Positions 13,795 through 21,752 of a stretch of 33,394 nucleotides of DNA are shown here, piece after piece. The notes beneath the pieces were generated by a model, which was not told where the DNA came from, searched no databases, and worked only from the letters and a program-made list of their open reading frames with translations. The stretch's first letter is position 1. The number at the start of each line of letters is the position of its first letter. Both the position numbers and the translations under genes were made by a program. Origin of the DNA: an uncultured Ruminococcus sp. (lineage in GTDB: Bacteria; Bacillota; Clostridia; Oscillospirales; Ruminococcaceae); contig CALEPT010000215.1 in NCBI GenBank assembly GCA_937910385.1, positions 1 to 33,394 on the forward strand, written 5' to 3'.

Positions 13795-14928
13795 TTATCC
13801 TATTTTTGAGAACAGCTCGTTGTCAAACTTCTCAGCGACTTCCTCTTTCATTTTCGGCGTAACATGGGAGTATGTGTCCATTGTTACACCTGTGTTCGCA
13901 TGACCTAAGTTCTCACTCATGACCTTTATCGGTATTCCGTAAGACATCATGAGCGTTGCGTTAGTGTGTCTCAGGTCATGATAGCGTATGTGCCTTAGTC
14001 CCAGTTTTTTCAGAAGTTTAGAAAACTTTGTTGTGAACGAGCCTGTATTGTAGTAGCTGCCGTCACTCTTACAGCAGACAAGGTTATTTTCGTTGTAAGA
14101 GCCGTTCAGTACTTTTCTGTCTGCCCACTGCTTTTCTCTGCGTTCTCTGAGTGCTTCAAGGACAAAGACAGGTATCTTTACCTTACGTTCACCAGAAGCT
14201 GTTTTAGTAGTGCTTACGACTGTCTGTCCCTTTATTGTGCTGACACTCTTGTTGATGTTTAGTATTCCTTTGGAGAAGTCAACGTCCTTCCACGTCAGGG
14301 AGAGAACTTCGCCACGTCTCAGACCTATTCCGACAGCAAGAAGTATTTCAAGGTAGATGTCCGTTCCCTTAGTCTTTTCAAGAAGCTCTCTGACTTCCTG
14401 CTCTGTGTAGTAGTCGTTCTTAGCCTTCACCTGTCGGGGAACTGTTGCGAAGTCTGCCTGATTGTTGCTTAGTACCTGCATTTTATTGAAGTATTTCAGA
14501 CAGGCTTTCAGATTGGTGTGGATGTACTGAACGCTTCTTGGTGAGAGTCCTTCTGCTTCGAGATCGTTGTAGAAAGTTTGTATCTGCATTGCGGTCAGCT
14601 TCTGTAGCTGGACACCGCCTATGCCGTTCTTTATGTGACGAATGTTTACTTGGTAGCCGTTCTTTGTGTTCGCTTTCAGATTTGGCTCAACAGATGTTGT
14701 GTACCATTGGTCTAAGGCTTCTGCTACTGTCAGTTTGCTTGGCTCGTTGTAGGTGTTGTGACTGAGTTGACTTAGCTTTTCCGCAAGTGCCTGCTGTGCT
14801 TCTTTCTTGGTCTTGTAGGTGTAGAAGTCACGCAGTCTCTTTCCGTTACCGTCAGTGCCACGCTCTATGACAACTTGGTAAGTCACCTTGCCGTCTTTAT
14901 GCTTGCGAGGTCTTATGTTACCGCTCAT
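13795..14928 (-). CDS. Tn916-type tyrosine integrase
   Basis: 377 aa. N-terminal arm-binding beta-sheet domain (1-60, with TYQVVIERGTDGNGKR), core-binding domain (66-155) and catalytic domain with R204 (GLRRGEVLSL), H317-x-x-R320 (HDLRHTNAT), H343 (LGHAN) and Y353 (MDTYSH). All catalytic residues are present. GGAAGG precedes the ATG. Together with the adjacent excisionase it forms the int/xis module that should insert and excise the element lying between the tRNA-like repeats at 11753 and 18869. Confidence 0.95.
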   Translation of the reverse strand: MSGNIRPRKHKDGKVTYQVVIERGTDGNGKRLRDFYTYKTKKEAQQALAEKLSQLSHNTYNEPSKLTVAEALDQWYTTSVEPNLKANTKNGYQVNIRHIKNGIGGVQLQKLTAMQIQTFYNDLEAEGLSPRSVQYIHTNLKACLKYFNKMQVLSNNQADFATVPRQVKAKNDYYTEQEVRELLEKTKGTDIYLEILLAVGIGLRRGEVLSLTWKDVDFSKGILNINKSVSTIKGQTVVSTTKTASGERKVKIPVFVLEALRERREKQWADRKVLNGSYNENNLVCCKSDGSYYNTGSFTTKFSKLLKKLGLRHIRYHDLRHTNATLMMSYGIPIKVMSENLGHANTGVTMDTYSHVTPKMKEEVAEKFDNELFSKIG

Positions 14929-14985
14929 TTTTGTTACCGCCTTCCTTTAGTATTTGAGGGAGGACGAAGCCTCCCTCGATTGTGA

Positions 14986-15171
14986 TTATTTTCCTATGCT
15001 TGTTCTCAGCCAGTCTGCGAGAGCCTCTTCACTTGTACGGTAAGTATTCCCCAGCTTTACTGAGGGTATCTTTTCGTACCTCATGAGTTCCAGTGCCTTG
15101 ACGTAGCCGATTTTAAGTATGTCCGCAACTTCCTTTGCACTAAGGAGCTTTGGCATTATTGTAGTATTCAT
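14986..15171 (-). CDS. Excisionase-like HTH protein, 61 aa
   Basis: Start set at the ATG at 15171, which has GAGGAGG 7 nt upstream; the longer upstream reading has no such site. The product has the helix-turn-helix of the HTH_17/MerR-like excisionase family: LLSAKEVADILKIGYVKALELMRYEKIPSVKLG, then YRTSEEALADWL. Such proteins bind att DNA and steer the integrase toward excision. It is immediately upstream of int on the same strand, as usual. Confidence 0.85.
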   Translation of the reverse strand: MNTTIMPKLLSAKEVADILKIGYVKALELMRYEKIPSVKLGNTYRTSEEALADWLRTSIGK

Positions 15172-15229
15172 GATAACTACCTCCTCAGTACTATAATGTA
15201 CATCTGAGTTATTCACTTGTTTCGCATTA

Positions 15230-15610
15230 TTATTCTTCATCGCTGTCGTCCTCCTCAGTTTCATCGAAAAGAGGTGTTACTTTGTCAAAGAAGGAACGTT
15301 CTGCTTCTACACCTTTCTTGTTGCGAGTTACTATGTTTTTCACAGTAAACTCTATTGAAGTGCCGATTATTTCCTTCTCGTCGAAGTCCTCGGCTTCTGC
15401 TTCATCGTCGATGTAAGCATCAAAAACATCAAACAGAGGATGGTCTGGAGTAACGGTATCGCTAACCCAGATTGAGATCATTCCGTCCTTAGTTTTAACT
15501 TGTACGTCGTAGTAGTCGCCCTTAGAGACCTTCTCAATGCCGAAGATCTCGCCGTTATGCGTTACATCTTCAGCAAGAGTATTTATTTTGATTTGTCTTG
15601 TGAATTTCAT
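15230..15610 (-). CDS. Acidic-tailed protein beside DUF927 gene
   Basis: 126 aa, not recognised. N-terminal beta-rich segment (IKINTLAEDVTHNGEIFGIEKVSKGDYYDVQVKT split over several strands) recalls an OB-like fold; the end is strongly acidic (FDETEEDDSDEE). An acidic tail is a hallmark of single-strand DNA-binding proteins, and the partner gene is a replication-type ATPase, so an SSB-like accessory role is possible but unproven. AAGGAG ribosome site; overlaps the upstream gene by 41 nt, suggesting coupling. Confidence 0.6.
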   Translation of the reverse strand: MKFTRQIKINTLAEDVTHNGEIFGIEKVSKGDYYDVQVKTKDGMISIWVSDTVTPDHPLFDVFDAYIDDEAEAEDFDEKEIIGTSIEFTVKNIVTRNKKGVEAERSFFDKVTPLFDETEEDDSDEE

Positions 15611-17237
15611 GGTCAGTATCTCCTTTGTAAGTATTGTTATATAATTTTACTACAAGTACCTTAGTTGGTATCTTGTCAATGATTATCTTTGAGTAGTAGG
15701 TATCGCTGCGCTGTCTGCGTATGCAACCCATTTTATCTAAAGCTCTCAGGCAGACAAGTTTGCTCGAAAAGCCGTTGTATTGAACTATTTTATCGAAAGT
15801 GGATTCCAGAAGAATCACTTCGTATGCAGGATAGATTATACCCTCTAAGTCGCCAAAGCCGAACTGAGGTGAGCTTTCAGGGTAGAGTGATTTATTTCTT
15901 GCTATCCTATCGCAGATAGCATCGAGGACTTGTTGTCCTATGTTGTAGTTCTTGCTTATGTCACGATTTCTGTCAAGAAGAAGTCCTATTATGACTTCGG
16001 GATTTATGTTGTACTTATGCTCGGCAAGTATCTGAGCTGTTAGAATGAGTACCGTGAAGCTTTCCGCTAACCTATCTGTCAGCGGAGATTTCTCAGATTC
16101 AGGTATGTTTGCGAGGAAGTGCTGCTTTTCCTCATTGTAAGCATTGATGTAGTCATGTAGCGGACAATGTTCGAGGTAGGAGACTATTTCCCTGCCTGTA
16201 TGTCCGTAGTTGTTTAAGAAAAAAGCTTTGCACTCGTTGCTGTGTTCAGCAGAAAGTGTTACAGGGTAGCAAAACTCGACTGTTCGTACCTTTAAGCCGT
16301 TATTTTTGTTTGTATGCTCCAGCAGGGAACTTTCACCGCTGCTGAGTATCGTTGTCAGCCATTGTTTGGTTGGCTGTTGTTGCAGATCCTTCTGTAGTCT
16401 TTGCCTATTGATTCCCTGTTGTAAGTTGTAGAGAGTGCTCGTCAGGTCGAAACGGCAGATGCTTGATTCGTCCAGTGCCACTGTTACGCCAAAGTTATTG
16501 GCAAGCTGATTCATGAGCGACAGTTCCGTCTGATTCCATGTTCCGAACAGTCCGCTTTCTACTGTTGGCTTCCCCCAGACTGAGGTTGTTAGAAGTGCTG
16601 TAGTTTTTCCTTGTGAGCTGTCTCCGTAGAAGTGGTAGAGCATTGTTGAAAGTGGCAGTTCCTGTCCAAGAAAGCTTTGTACCGCACTGCTCGCACTTAT
16701 CGTGTATGCCAGTTGCAGAAGTGGAGCATTGTTCAGAAGTCTGTTGAGTTGCTTTTTGTCAAAAAACTTGCTTTGTTCCAGTTTTACTCTGCTTATGCAC
16801 TTCCTGTCTTCGTCCCTTGCGTATCCCCAGAAGTGGTTGTTTTTGAAACCGATGTAGCTTGATTCAGTTATCTTTTCGGCATCGTCCTCTTGAAGCAAAG
16901 CAAGCATTAGTACTTCCTTTGTCCTGTCAGGATTGAAGCTGAACCCCTTTGCCGTCAGACTTTCGAGATTCCTCGAAGTAACGACTGACTTGTCAACCGT
17001 AACTTCTTTCTCACCGTTTGGAGTTGCGAGGAGCATTTCATACTTAAAGACCTGAGTATCTTCGTTGCAGATTACCTTTGTTATGGTGAAGTAGCTGCAA
17101 AGGTATTCAAGTTCTGCTTCAGAACCAGAAGCATCTACGGTGTAAATGTTATTGTCGTAGTTATAGTATTTATTGTAGCTGAGTTTATCTTTGTCGAGGT
17201 CGGGTATTTTCATTCGAAAAATGTTTAGAAACTTCAT
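15570..17237 (-). CDS. DUF927 replication-type ATPase
   Basis: 555 aa. P-loop GDSSQGKT (205-212) in the LYHFYGDSSQGKTTALL context, and an acidic VALDE (253-257), followed by LSSGESSLLEHTNKNNGLKVR. This arrangement is typical of DUF927 proteins, which are superfamily-III-like helicase/primase-associated ATPases found in plasmids, phages and integrative elements. The N-terminal 200 residues lack recognisable primase motifs. It sits between a large inverted repeat (17494-17589) and the acidic-tailed gene. Likely role: initiating or driving replication of the excised element (inference). The start has a GGAAAGGAAA site slightly far from ATG. Confidence 0.8.
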   Translation of the reverse strand: MKFLNIFRMKIPDLDKDKLSYNKYYNYDNNIYTVDASGSEAELEYLCSYFTITKVICNEDTQVFKYEMLLATPNGEKEVTVDKSVVTSRNLESLTAKGFSFNPDRTKEVLMLALLQEDDAEKITESSYIGFKNNHFWGYARDEDRKCISRVKLEQSKFFDKKQLNRLLNNAPLLQLAYTISASSAVQSFLGQELPLSTMLYHFYGDSSQGKTTALLTTSVWGKPTVESGLFGTWNQTELSLMNQLANNFGVTVALDESSICRFDLTSTLYNLQQGINRQRLQKDLQQQPTKQWLTTILSSGESSLLEHTNKNNGLKVRTVEFCYPVTLSAEHSNECKAFFLNNYGHTGREIVSYLEHCPLHDYINAYNEEKQHFLANIPESEKSPLTDRLAESFTVLILTAQILAEHKYNINPEVIIGLLLDRNRDISKNYNIGQQVLDAICDRIARNKSLYPESSPQFGFGDLEGIIYPAYEVILLESTFDKIVQYNGFSSKLVCLRALDKMGCIRRQRSDTYYSKIIIDKIPTKVLVVKLYNNTYKGDTDHEIHKTNQNKYSC

Positions 17238-17607
17238 TGATTCTATTTCCTTTCCTTAGATTTTTCAGAAACCTTGCGTTTCTGTGCCTTTATCATAGCA
17301 TTTCTATTTCAGGATATCAAGTGATTTTGAGAAGTTTTCGCCTATTCTACGGGATTTTCTACATCATTTTTTTGAAAAAACGACCTTTTTCCCCATACTC
17401 GAAACAGTACGAAAAGGCAGTCATATTTCGAATTTCAAAATTGTTTCTTTTTCTCGAAAATTTGTTGATTTTGACGAAGTTTTCTCCGCTCGCTCGGTGT
17501 ACGGATTTTGCCGCCCTCCTCACAGCACTACGGCACAACGTCAAAAAAATCCAGCGAGCACCCGACGGGCGGCAAAAGCCGTCCACCGAAGCTCGCTGCG
17601 TTTATGA
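17238..17607. other. Gene-free region upstream of replication gene
   Basis: AT-rich from 17238 to 17485, then a GC-rich block with large inverted repeats. A plus-strand reading through the AT-rich part has no ribosome site and looks non-coding. Confidence 0.5.
17494..17589. repeat. Large inverted repeat, candidate origin
   Basis: Arms of 23 bp, 17494-17516 and 17567-17589, match at 21 positions (TCGGTG-TACGG-core-GCCGCCC) around a 50-nt GC-rich spacer containing further GCGAGC motifs. No T run follows, so it is not a simple terminator. Just upstream of the DUF927 gene, it is a reasonable candidate for a replication origin or nicking site of the element. Function is inferred from position only. 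Confidence 0.5.
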
Positions 17608-18174
17608 TTATTCTGGTATGTCGATGTTTTTGGAGTTTTCAGTTTTTTCAGCTTTTTTCTCAGTGTGTGCGAGAAGTTCCTTAATGTTTACCTCCACCAG
17701 TGAGAAACTATTCCTTACGCTCGGAGTGAGTATGTGTACATTCTCTTTACCGTTTCCGTCAGACACCGCAAGAACTCTCTTTTTCGCTGTTTTCAGTACT
17801 TTAAGGACTTTTACCTCACGTTCTTTAAGATCGTTCCGTGTAAGATTGCCCCATGAGATTATGACCTCAGAAGCCTTTTTAGCGTACTCAGCGATTATTT
17901 TATCAGTTTCCTCGTCAGCAAGAGTTTCAGTTTTTCCAAAGATTCCGCTGCACAGGTTCACAGAGTAGTAGCCTCCGTAGCCAAGAGTGTAAAGGTTATT
18001 CGTTATCAGTGAGTTCGTAAGTTCAAGGTAGATTCCGTCAGCCTGTCCGCTTCTTTTCGAGACAAAGAGGGGGATAGGCTTCTTTTTGTCCCAGATTCTT
18101 GCCAGTAGGTATCTGTGAGTATCGTCATCGCTGTAGATACCGAAGTTTTCTATCTGATTGGATTCTTCACGCAT
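17608..18174 (-). CDS. DUF1643-family protein
   Basis: 188 aa. N-terminal HRYLLARIWD, SGQADGIYLELTNSLITNN and YGGYYSVNLCS correspond to the conserved stretches of DUF1643 (an uncharacterised alpha/beta domain usually at the start of 150-190-aa proteins, common in phage and mobile elements). The middle EVIISWG is the other typical block. The C-terminus is Lys/Glu-rich and probably disordered. Start ATG overlaps the stop of the 40-aa gene (ATGCGTGA), so translation is coupled. Biochemical role unknown. Confidence 0.7.
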   Translation of the reverse strand: MREESNQIENFGIYSDDDTHRYLLARIWDKKKPIPLFVSKRSGQADGIYLELTNSLITNNLYTLGYGGYYSVNLCSGIFGKTETLADEETDKIIAEYAKKASEVIISWGNLTRNDLKEREVKVLKVLKTAKKRVLAVSDGNGKENVHILTPSVRNSFSLVEVNIKELLAHTEKKAEKTENSKNIDIPE

Positions 18175-18289
18175 TTTTCTTTCCCTCCTTCTTTTCTTCG
18201 TTCTTAGATACTTCCTCGACTATCTTAGTTCCGACTGCCACAACAACAGTTACTATCGCTCCGAGTATCTCCTTGTTGATTCCGTTCAT
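18167..18289 (-). CDS. 40-aa single-pass membrane peptide
   Basis: Small gene with GGAGG 8 nt before ATG; the product is MNGINKEILGAIVTVVVAVG followed by TKIVEEVSKN and a Lys/Glu tail. One transmembrane helix (about residues 7-22) and a charged cytoplasmic tail. It lies 13 nt after the DUF960 gene and overlaps the DUF1643 gene by 8 nt, inside one operon. Size and layout recall small membrane regulators or type-I-toxin-like peptides; which one cannot be told. Confidence 0.65.
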   Translation of the reverse strand: MNGINKEILGAIVTVVVAVGTKIVEEVSKNEEKKEGKKNA

Positions 18290-18302
18290 TTTCTTTTCCT
18301 CC

Positions 18303-18593
18303 TTAGTATTCTTCTGCGAGAAGCATTGTTGAGTACTCTCCGCTGTCTATGATGTAGACTTTTTCAGTTTTTTCAGTTGTTTCTGAGGTGTATGTGTGAG
18401 TTCTTGAGAAGTGTGGGACTTCCTGAGAGTGTCTGACGGTAAGCGTTCCGTTGTGCCACGTCAGCTCGAACACTTGTAGGTAGTCTCTTTTTTTGTTGGG
18501 TATCTCCTCGACCAGTTCCCAAAGTGTGAGCTGGACAAGCAGTGGTATCCTCTCGTCAACTCCTCTTGTGAGGTATCTTTTGTTGTCGAACAT
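18303..18593 (-). CDS. DUF960 protein, copy 1
   Basis: 96 aa. Starts MFDNKRYLTRGVDERIPLLV, with QLTLWELVEEI, DYLQVFELT and a closing KVYIIDSGEYSTMLLAEEY. The RYLTRGVD...IP...Q..LW...DYLQVF pattern is that of DUF960, small cytoplasmic proteins of unknown function in Firmicutes mobile elements. A second copy lies at 25825-26109. AGGAGG before the ATG. First gene of the operon that ends at the integrase; a terminator hairpin right upstream (18613-18644) may attenuate it. Confidence 0.8.
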   Translation of the reverse strand: MFDNKRYLTRGVDERIPLLVQLTLWELVEEIPNKKRDYLQVFELTWHNGTLTVRHSQEVPHFSRTHTYTSETTEKTEKVYIIDSGEYSTMLLAEEY

Positions 18594-18612
18594 TTTTCCT
18601 CCTTCCTAACGC

Positions 18613-18644
18613 AAAAAAGCTCCCTGCGTTCGGTGCAGGGAGCT
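18613..18644 (-). terminator. Terminator/attenuator before DUF960 operon
   Basis: 10-bp perfect stem AGCTCCCTGC/GCAGGGAGCT, 7-nt loop, six Ts on the minus strand, only about 10 nt ahead of the DUF960 ribosome site. It either shields the operon from outside transcription or attenuates its own leader. Confidence 0.7.
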
Positions 18645-18836
18645 TCTGAGGACAGTCGTTTTCGTGTATCTCTCTACGGTGTTTAGCCTTTTGTGAGAAC
18701 AACATTTTAACAGACCTTTACTATTTATGTTTTTTATTGATTATTTCTTTTGAGTGTTTTCGGTTACTACGTCGTCTTTTCGTCGTCACGGAGCAGTTTT
18801 CAAGGGTATTTTCTCCGACTTTCAGACAAAACAAAA

Positions 18837-18867
18837 AACTCCCGAAAACGTCTGTTTTTCGGGAGTT
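18837..18867 (-). terminator. Terminator next to right tRNA-like repeat
   Basis: 12-bp perfect stem AACTCCCGAAAA/TTTTCGGGAGTT with a 7-nt loop and T-rich tail on the minus strand. Same relative placement as the terminator beside the left tRNA fragment, but a different sequence. Confidence 0.75.
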
Positions 18868-18868
18868 A

Positions 18869-18893
18869 TCTGGCGGACAGAGAGGGATTCGAA
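18869..18893. repeat. Right direct repeat of tRNA 3' end (att)
   Basis: 25 bp from TCTGGCGGACAG to ATTCGAA, identical to 11753-11777. It corresponds to the acceptor strand and T arm of the tRNA-Ser-like gene, minus strand. The sequence beyond it is not tRNA-like. The two copies bracket 7.1 kb containing int, xis, DUF927 and cargo. Confidence 0.65.
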
Positions 18894-18941
18894 TGTTTGA
18901 AACACGCCGTTTTCACCTGTTTATAGCCACAAATTTTCTGC

Positions 18942-18989
18942 GTATGGAATAAATCATATGGAATAGATTTTTTGCAGCAATTCCATATG
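18942..18989. repeat. GTATGGAATA repeats, right copy
   Basis: GTATGGAATAA (18942-18952), ATATGGAATAG (18956-18966) and an inverted ATTCCATATG (18980-18989) that pairs with 18955-18964. It may be integrase arm sites; the inverted pair also sits right after the stop of the ATPase gene and could end its transcript. Confidence 0.5.
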
Positions 18990-18993
18990 GCAA

Positions 18994-20550
18994 TTATACT
19001 ATGGCCTCTATCAGGGCCTTGTCCTTAAATTGAACAATCTTAACTCCGGATTTCTTACTGTCATTGAAGCAGAATGTGAGCAGATAGCCTGTTTTAAGTC
19101 CGTAGGAATCGAGGTAGTCTGAGAGTTGTTTCTCGCCGTCCTCGTTGTACTTTTGACCGTGCCATATCTTCAATTCGATAATGTAGCGCTTGCCGAGATA
19201 GTCGATAACTATATCCATGCGGCGGTTATCACGGGTCTGTGCCTCAACGTAATAGTTGCCGATACCGTTAATTATCGGACGGAGATAAATAAGGAAACAC
19301 TTTCTTCCGTCCTCCTCGATGAATTTCTCGGGCTTATCACCGTATATCTCATGGAAGTGAGCGATAAACCTTGTCAGTATCAGTTCTACATCAAGAACGC
19401 CGTCCTTGACGAATTCAGGCTTATCGAACGTGCCGGCCTTAAAAAACGAAGTGTCTCGCATTTCCTCTGATGTCAGAATCCAGTTGTAAAGTTTGGTCTC
19501 AAATATTCTGTTAGCTATAACAACACTATTCTGCTCAATGCGAACAAATCCGAACAGAAGAAGCATTCGTATTGATTCATTCTCAGCAGTATACGGAATT
19601 CTATCGCCATTTGTCAGGATTTTTATGACGTCTTTTTTCAACGCAGGGTAATCCTCAAGTTTGTTTATAAGTGAATCAAACAAAGGAGAATTAGCATTCT
19701 GGACTATGTTAATTGCCTTGAGAACGCCGTTTTCAGTCCATTCGCCGATTTCTTCATCTATAACTTTACATATGCTTGATACCAGTACAGGATATCCCGA
19801 AGTATAATCATAGATAAGCTGAGCGATAGTCTTTATCTCCATACCAGTCTTATGGTCGCTTTCGTAGTCGGAGAGCATACCTGCGATACCTTCAACAGTC
19901 AGACTCATATTAACATTGAAGTCAACTGCGATATTCCATGGGCTGTTGTGCTGATGATCGGAATCATCACGAATTTTCTGCTTCAGATTACGGATATCTC
20001 TTACACCTGCAAGTATCACAGACTTGAAAATCGTTATTTTATTGCGCCTCAGATAATAACCTCTGAGCATACTGAGAAAATCTATGAAAACCGCATTGTT
20101 AGAGGCTGTGTCTATCTCGTCGATAAGAAGCACAACAGGTTTTTCTGCTTCGATACAGATATCGCAGAAAACGTCAAACAGATCAGCAAGAACAAGCTCT
20201 TTACCGGATTTGATTTTTTTCAAAGTATCAGCAATATCGCTGCCTACTGCTTTTCTTACCAGTTCATTGCGGTACATCTCACGGGCAAAAGCAGAGACAA
20301 ATCTCTCCTCAGTGCTGAAATCTGAATTGCTGAGGAGTTGAAAATCCATACTGATAACGAGATAGTCCGGAGTAAGAAATGTTTCAAGTGCATTAAGAGT
20401 AGTGGTCTTTCCATACTGCCTTCCGCGGTTGATAACAAAATAGTCTCCGCGGTCAATCATCTTCTTTATAGCGACAAGTCGTTCGGTTATATCGACCATA
20501 TAGTGCTGATCAGGGAAACAAGCTCCTGTTGTATTAAAACGCTTTTCCAT
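18994..20550 (-). CDS. AAA-like ATPase with PD-(D/E)XK nuclease domain
   Basis: 518 aa. Start placed at the ATG at 20550, which has GGCGGTGA before it. P-loop NRGRQYGKTT (41-50), Walker B LLIDEID (141-147), a winged-helix-like middle, and a C-terminal nuclease-fold motif D446-IVI...E459-L-K461. This is the AAA-ATPase_like / PDDEXK_9 architecture (PF09820 with PF08011), a very common family of unknown role in gut Firmicutes and Bacteroidetes, often present in many copies and thought to belong to mobile or defence loci. Own promoter at 20589-20617. Confidence 0.85.
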   Translation of the reverse strand: MEKRFNTTGACFPDQHYMVDITERLVAIKKMIDRGDYFVINRGRQYGKTTTLNALETFLTPDYLVISMDFQLLSNSDFSTEERFVSAFAREMYRNELVRKAVGSDIADTLKKIKSGKELVLADLFDVFCDICIEAEKPVVLLIDEIDTASNNAVFIDFLSMLRGYYLRRNKITIFKSVILAGVRDIRNLKQKIRDDSDHQHNSPWNIAVDFNVNMSLTVEGIAGMLSDYESDHKTGMEIKTIAQLIYDYTSGYPVLVSSICKVIDEEIGEWTENGVLKAINIVQNANSPLFDSLINKLEDYPALKKDVIKILTNGDRIPYTAENESIRMLLLFGFVRIEQNSVVIANRIFETKLYNWILTSEEMRDTSFFKAGTFDKPEFVKDGVLDVELILTRFIAHFHEIYGDKPEKFIEEDGRKCFLIYLRPIINGIGNYYVEAQTRDNRRMDIVIDYLGKRYIIELKIWHGQKYNEDGEKQLSDYLDSYGLKTGYLLTFCFNDSKKSGVKIVQFKDKALIEAIV

Positions 20551-20588
20551 TTTTTCACCGCCGTTCATATATAGGAATCACTAGTTAT

Positions 20589-20617
20589 AGTATATCATAT
20601 CTTGGACAATAAATCAA
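20589..20617 (-). promoter_or_regulatory. Promoter of the PDDEXK ATPase gene
   Basis: TTGATT, 17-nt spacer, TATACT on the minus strand, about 40 nt before the start. Confidence 0.6.
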
Positions 20618-20652
20618 CCTGCTATAATAATCATTAACGATGTCTTTGATTA

Positions 20653-21732
20653 TTATATAGCAGAAGCTAAATAGTCATATGTCCTGATAATATAGTCCTT
20701 TATCAGGTCATAGTTTGGACTTACATTGGGGAAAGCTGCTTTGGTTTCGATCTCTGCTTTCGTTATACTACCAATAATTGTTTCTCTATCGGGTAATTCG
20801 GATTTGAGGACTTTGCAACACACCTCATTTGATAGGAAGCTGTCAGTAAAGACATTACCCTTAACGCTGTCTATCCTCGGAACGCCTGTTGAGATAAGTC
20901 CGAGGTTATAGTCAAAACAAGGAGCAAGTCCGATGATCTCACCTGTTGTACTGTCACGAAGCACGCCTGCGTTCTGATTATGCCTGTCGTCATTATGGAG
21001 CAGAGCGTCATAGAATACCATCATAACATAAGGCTTTACCAGCTTTTCGTCAAGCCGAGGTATAATGTACTCCGGCTCATCGTGATCTGTATAGTAGTTG
21101 CAGAACGGTTCAAAGTCAACCTCAGCATTGTCAGTGAAATCCTTAGAGATAATAAAAGTGGTCGTGATACCTGTCTCAGAAGATGCAGAATGCTTTATTT
21201 CATACTCGGCAACATCAGCTCCAATAGCTTTAAGGAACTGATAAGAGTAGTATTCACTGATAAGCTCCTGAGTATTTCCGTGCTTGAACATATACCAGTT
21301 TCCGTCAATATAACGCCAAGCCTTTTCGTAGCTTCCGACTGTACCGAGTTCGCGATAGCCTTTGGTGTTGCCGCTGTTTGAAGCAGAAGAGCCATACAGA
21401 GCAATATCAGCGATCTCTTCATTATACTGCTTCAACGAAGTATAATCCAGCTCCTCGTCAGCTTTTTGTATCCACCAGTTGTCGGTTATGGAAATTCCGT
21501 GACCTATATCAATTACCTGCTCTATATCATCAGGAGTTCTCAGACGGAGAGCCTTGAACAGCTTCCTTGAATGTGAACGCCGAGTATCAATACTCCGATT
21601 CGCAAGCCAAAAATCAGTAGACTCATTTGCTAATAAGCAAACAGGACATAAGGATTTGATAATAATTTCAGTGAATCTGTTTCCACTCACAAGGGCAACT
21701 ACTTTGTCCTTGTGCATTATCTTGTAATCCAT
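20653..21732 (-). CDS. HipA-like kinase domain protein
   Basis: 359 aa. Start at the ATG at 21732 with GGGAGG upstream. Residues 110-300 look like a HipA/PI3K-like kinase: the Ser-rich YGSSASNSGNTKG loop, YMFKHG with K150, acidic E157/E160, then catalytic HNDDRHNQN (246-254) and CFDYNLGL with D274 as metal ligand. HipA toxins phosphorylate proteins such as aminoacyl-tRNA synthetases. The N-terminal 100 residues are a separate domain and no HipB-like antitoxin is adjacent. It follows the fic gene after 20 nt on the same strand, so the two are an operon. Confidence 0.75.
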   Translation of the reverse strand: MDYKIMHKDKVVALVSGNRFTEIIIKSLCPVCLLANESTDFWLANRSIDTRRSHSRKLFKALRLRTPDDIEQVIDIGHGISITDNWWIQKADEELDYTSLKQYNEEIADIALYGSSASNSGNTKGYRELGTVGSYEKAWRYIDGNWYMFKHGNTQELISEYYSYQFLKAIGADVAEYEIKHSASSETGITTTFIISKDFTDNAEVDFEPFCNYYTDHDEPEYIIPRLDEKLVKPYVMMVFYDALLHNDDRHNQNAGVLRDSTTGEIIGLAPCFDYNLGLISTGVPRIDSVKGNVFTDSFLSNEVCCKVLKSELPDRETIIGSITKAEIETKAAFPNVSPNYDLIKDYIIRTYDYLASAI

Positions 21733-21752
21733 ACGTCCTCCCTTATTTGAGG

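Larger units (their letters stand above)
18594..18993. other. Gene-free right border of the 7-kb element
   Basis: Holds the hairpin before DUF960, a GTCGTC-rich stretch (18770-18790), a terminator (18837-18867), a tRNA-like att repeat (18869-18893) and GTATGGAATA repeats (18942-18989). No gene. Confidence 0.5.

Noticed and set aside
17237..17968. Long plus-strand reading frame opposite DUF1643 and the gene-free region
   Set aside because: No ribosome site, Phe/Leu-rich shadow composition, and it crosses a supported gene and the inverted repeat.
18737..18952. Plus-strand frame over the right tRNA-like repeat
   Set aside because: Covers a terminator and the att repeat; again contains the antisense-tRNA peptide GGQRGIR.
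12001..18993. A complete conjugative (ICE) transfer system within the Tn916-type element
   Set aside because: No relaxase, coupling protein or VirB4-like gene lies between the att-like repeats; only integration and replication genes are seen.
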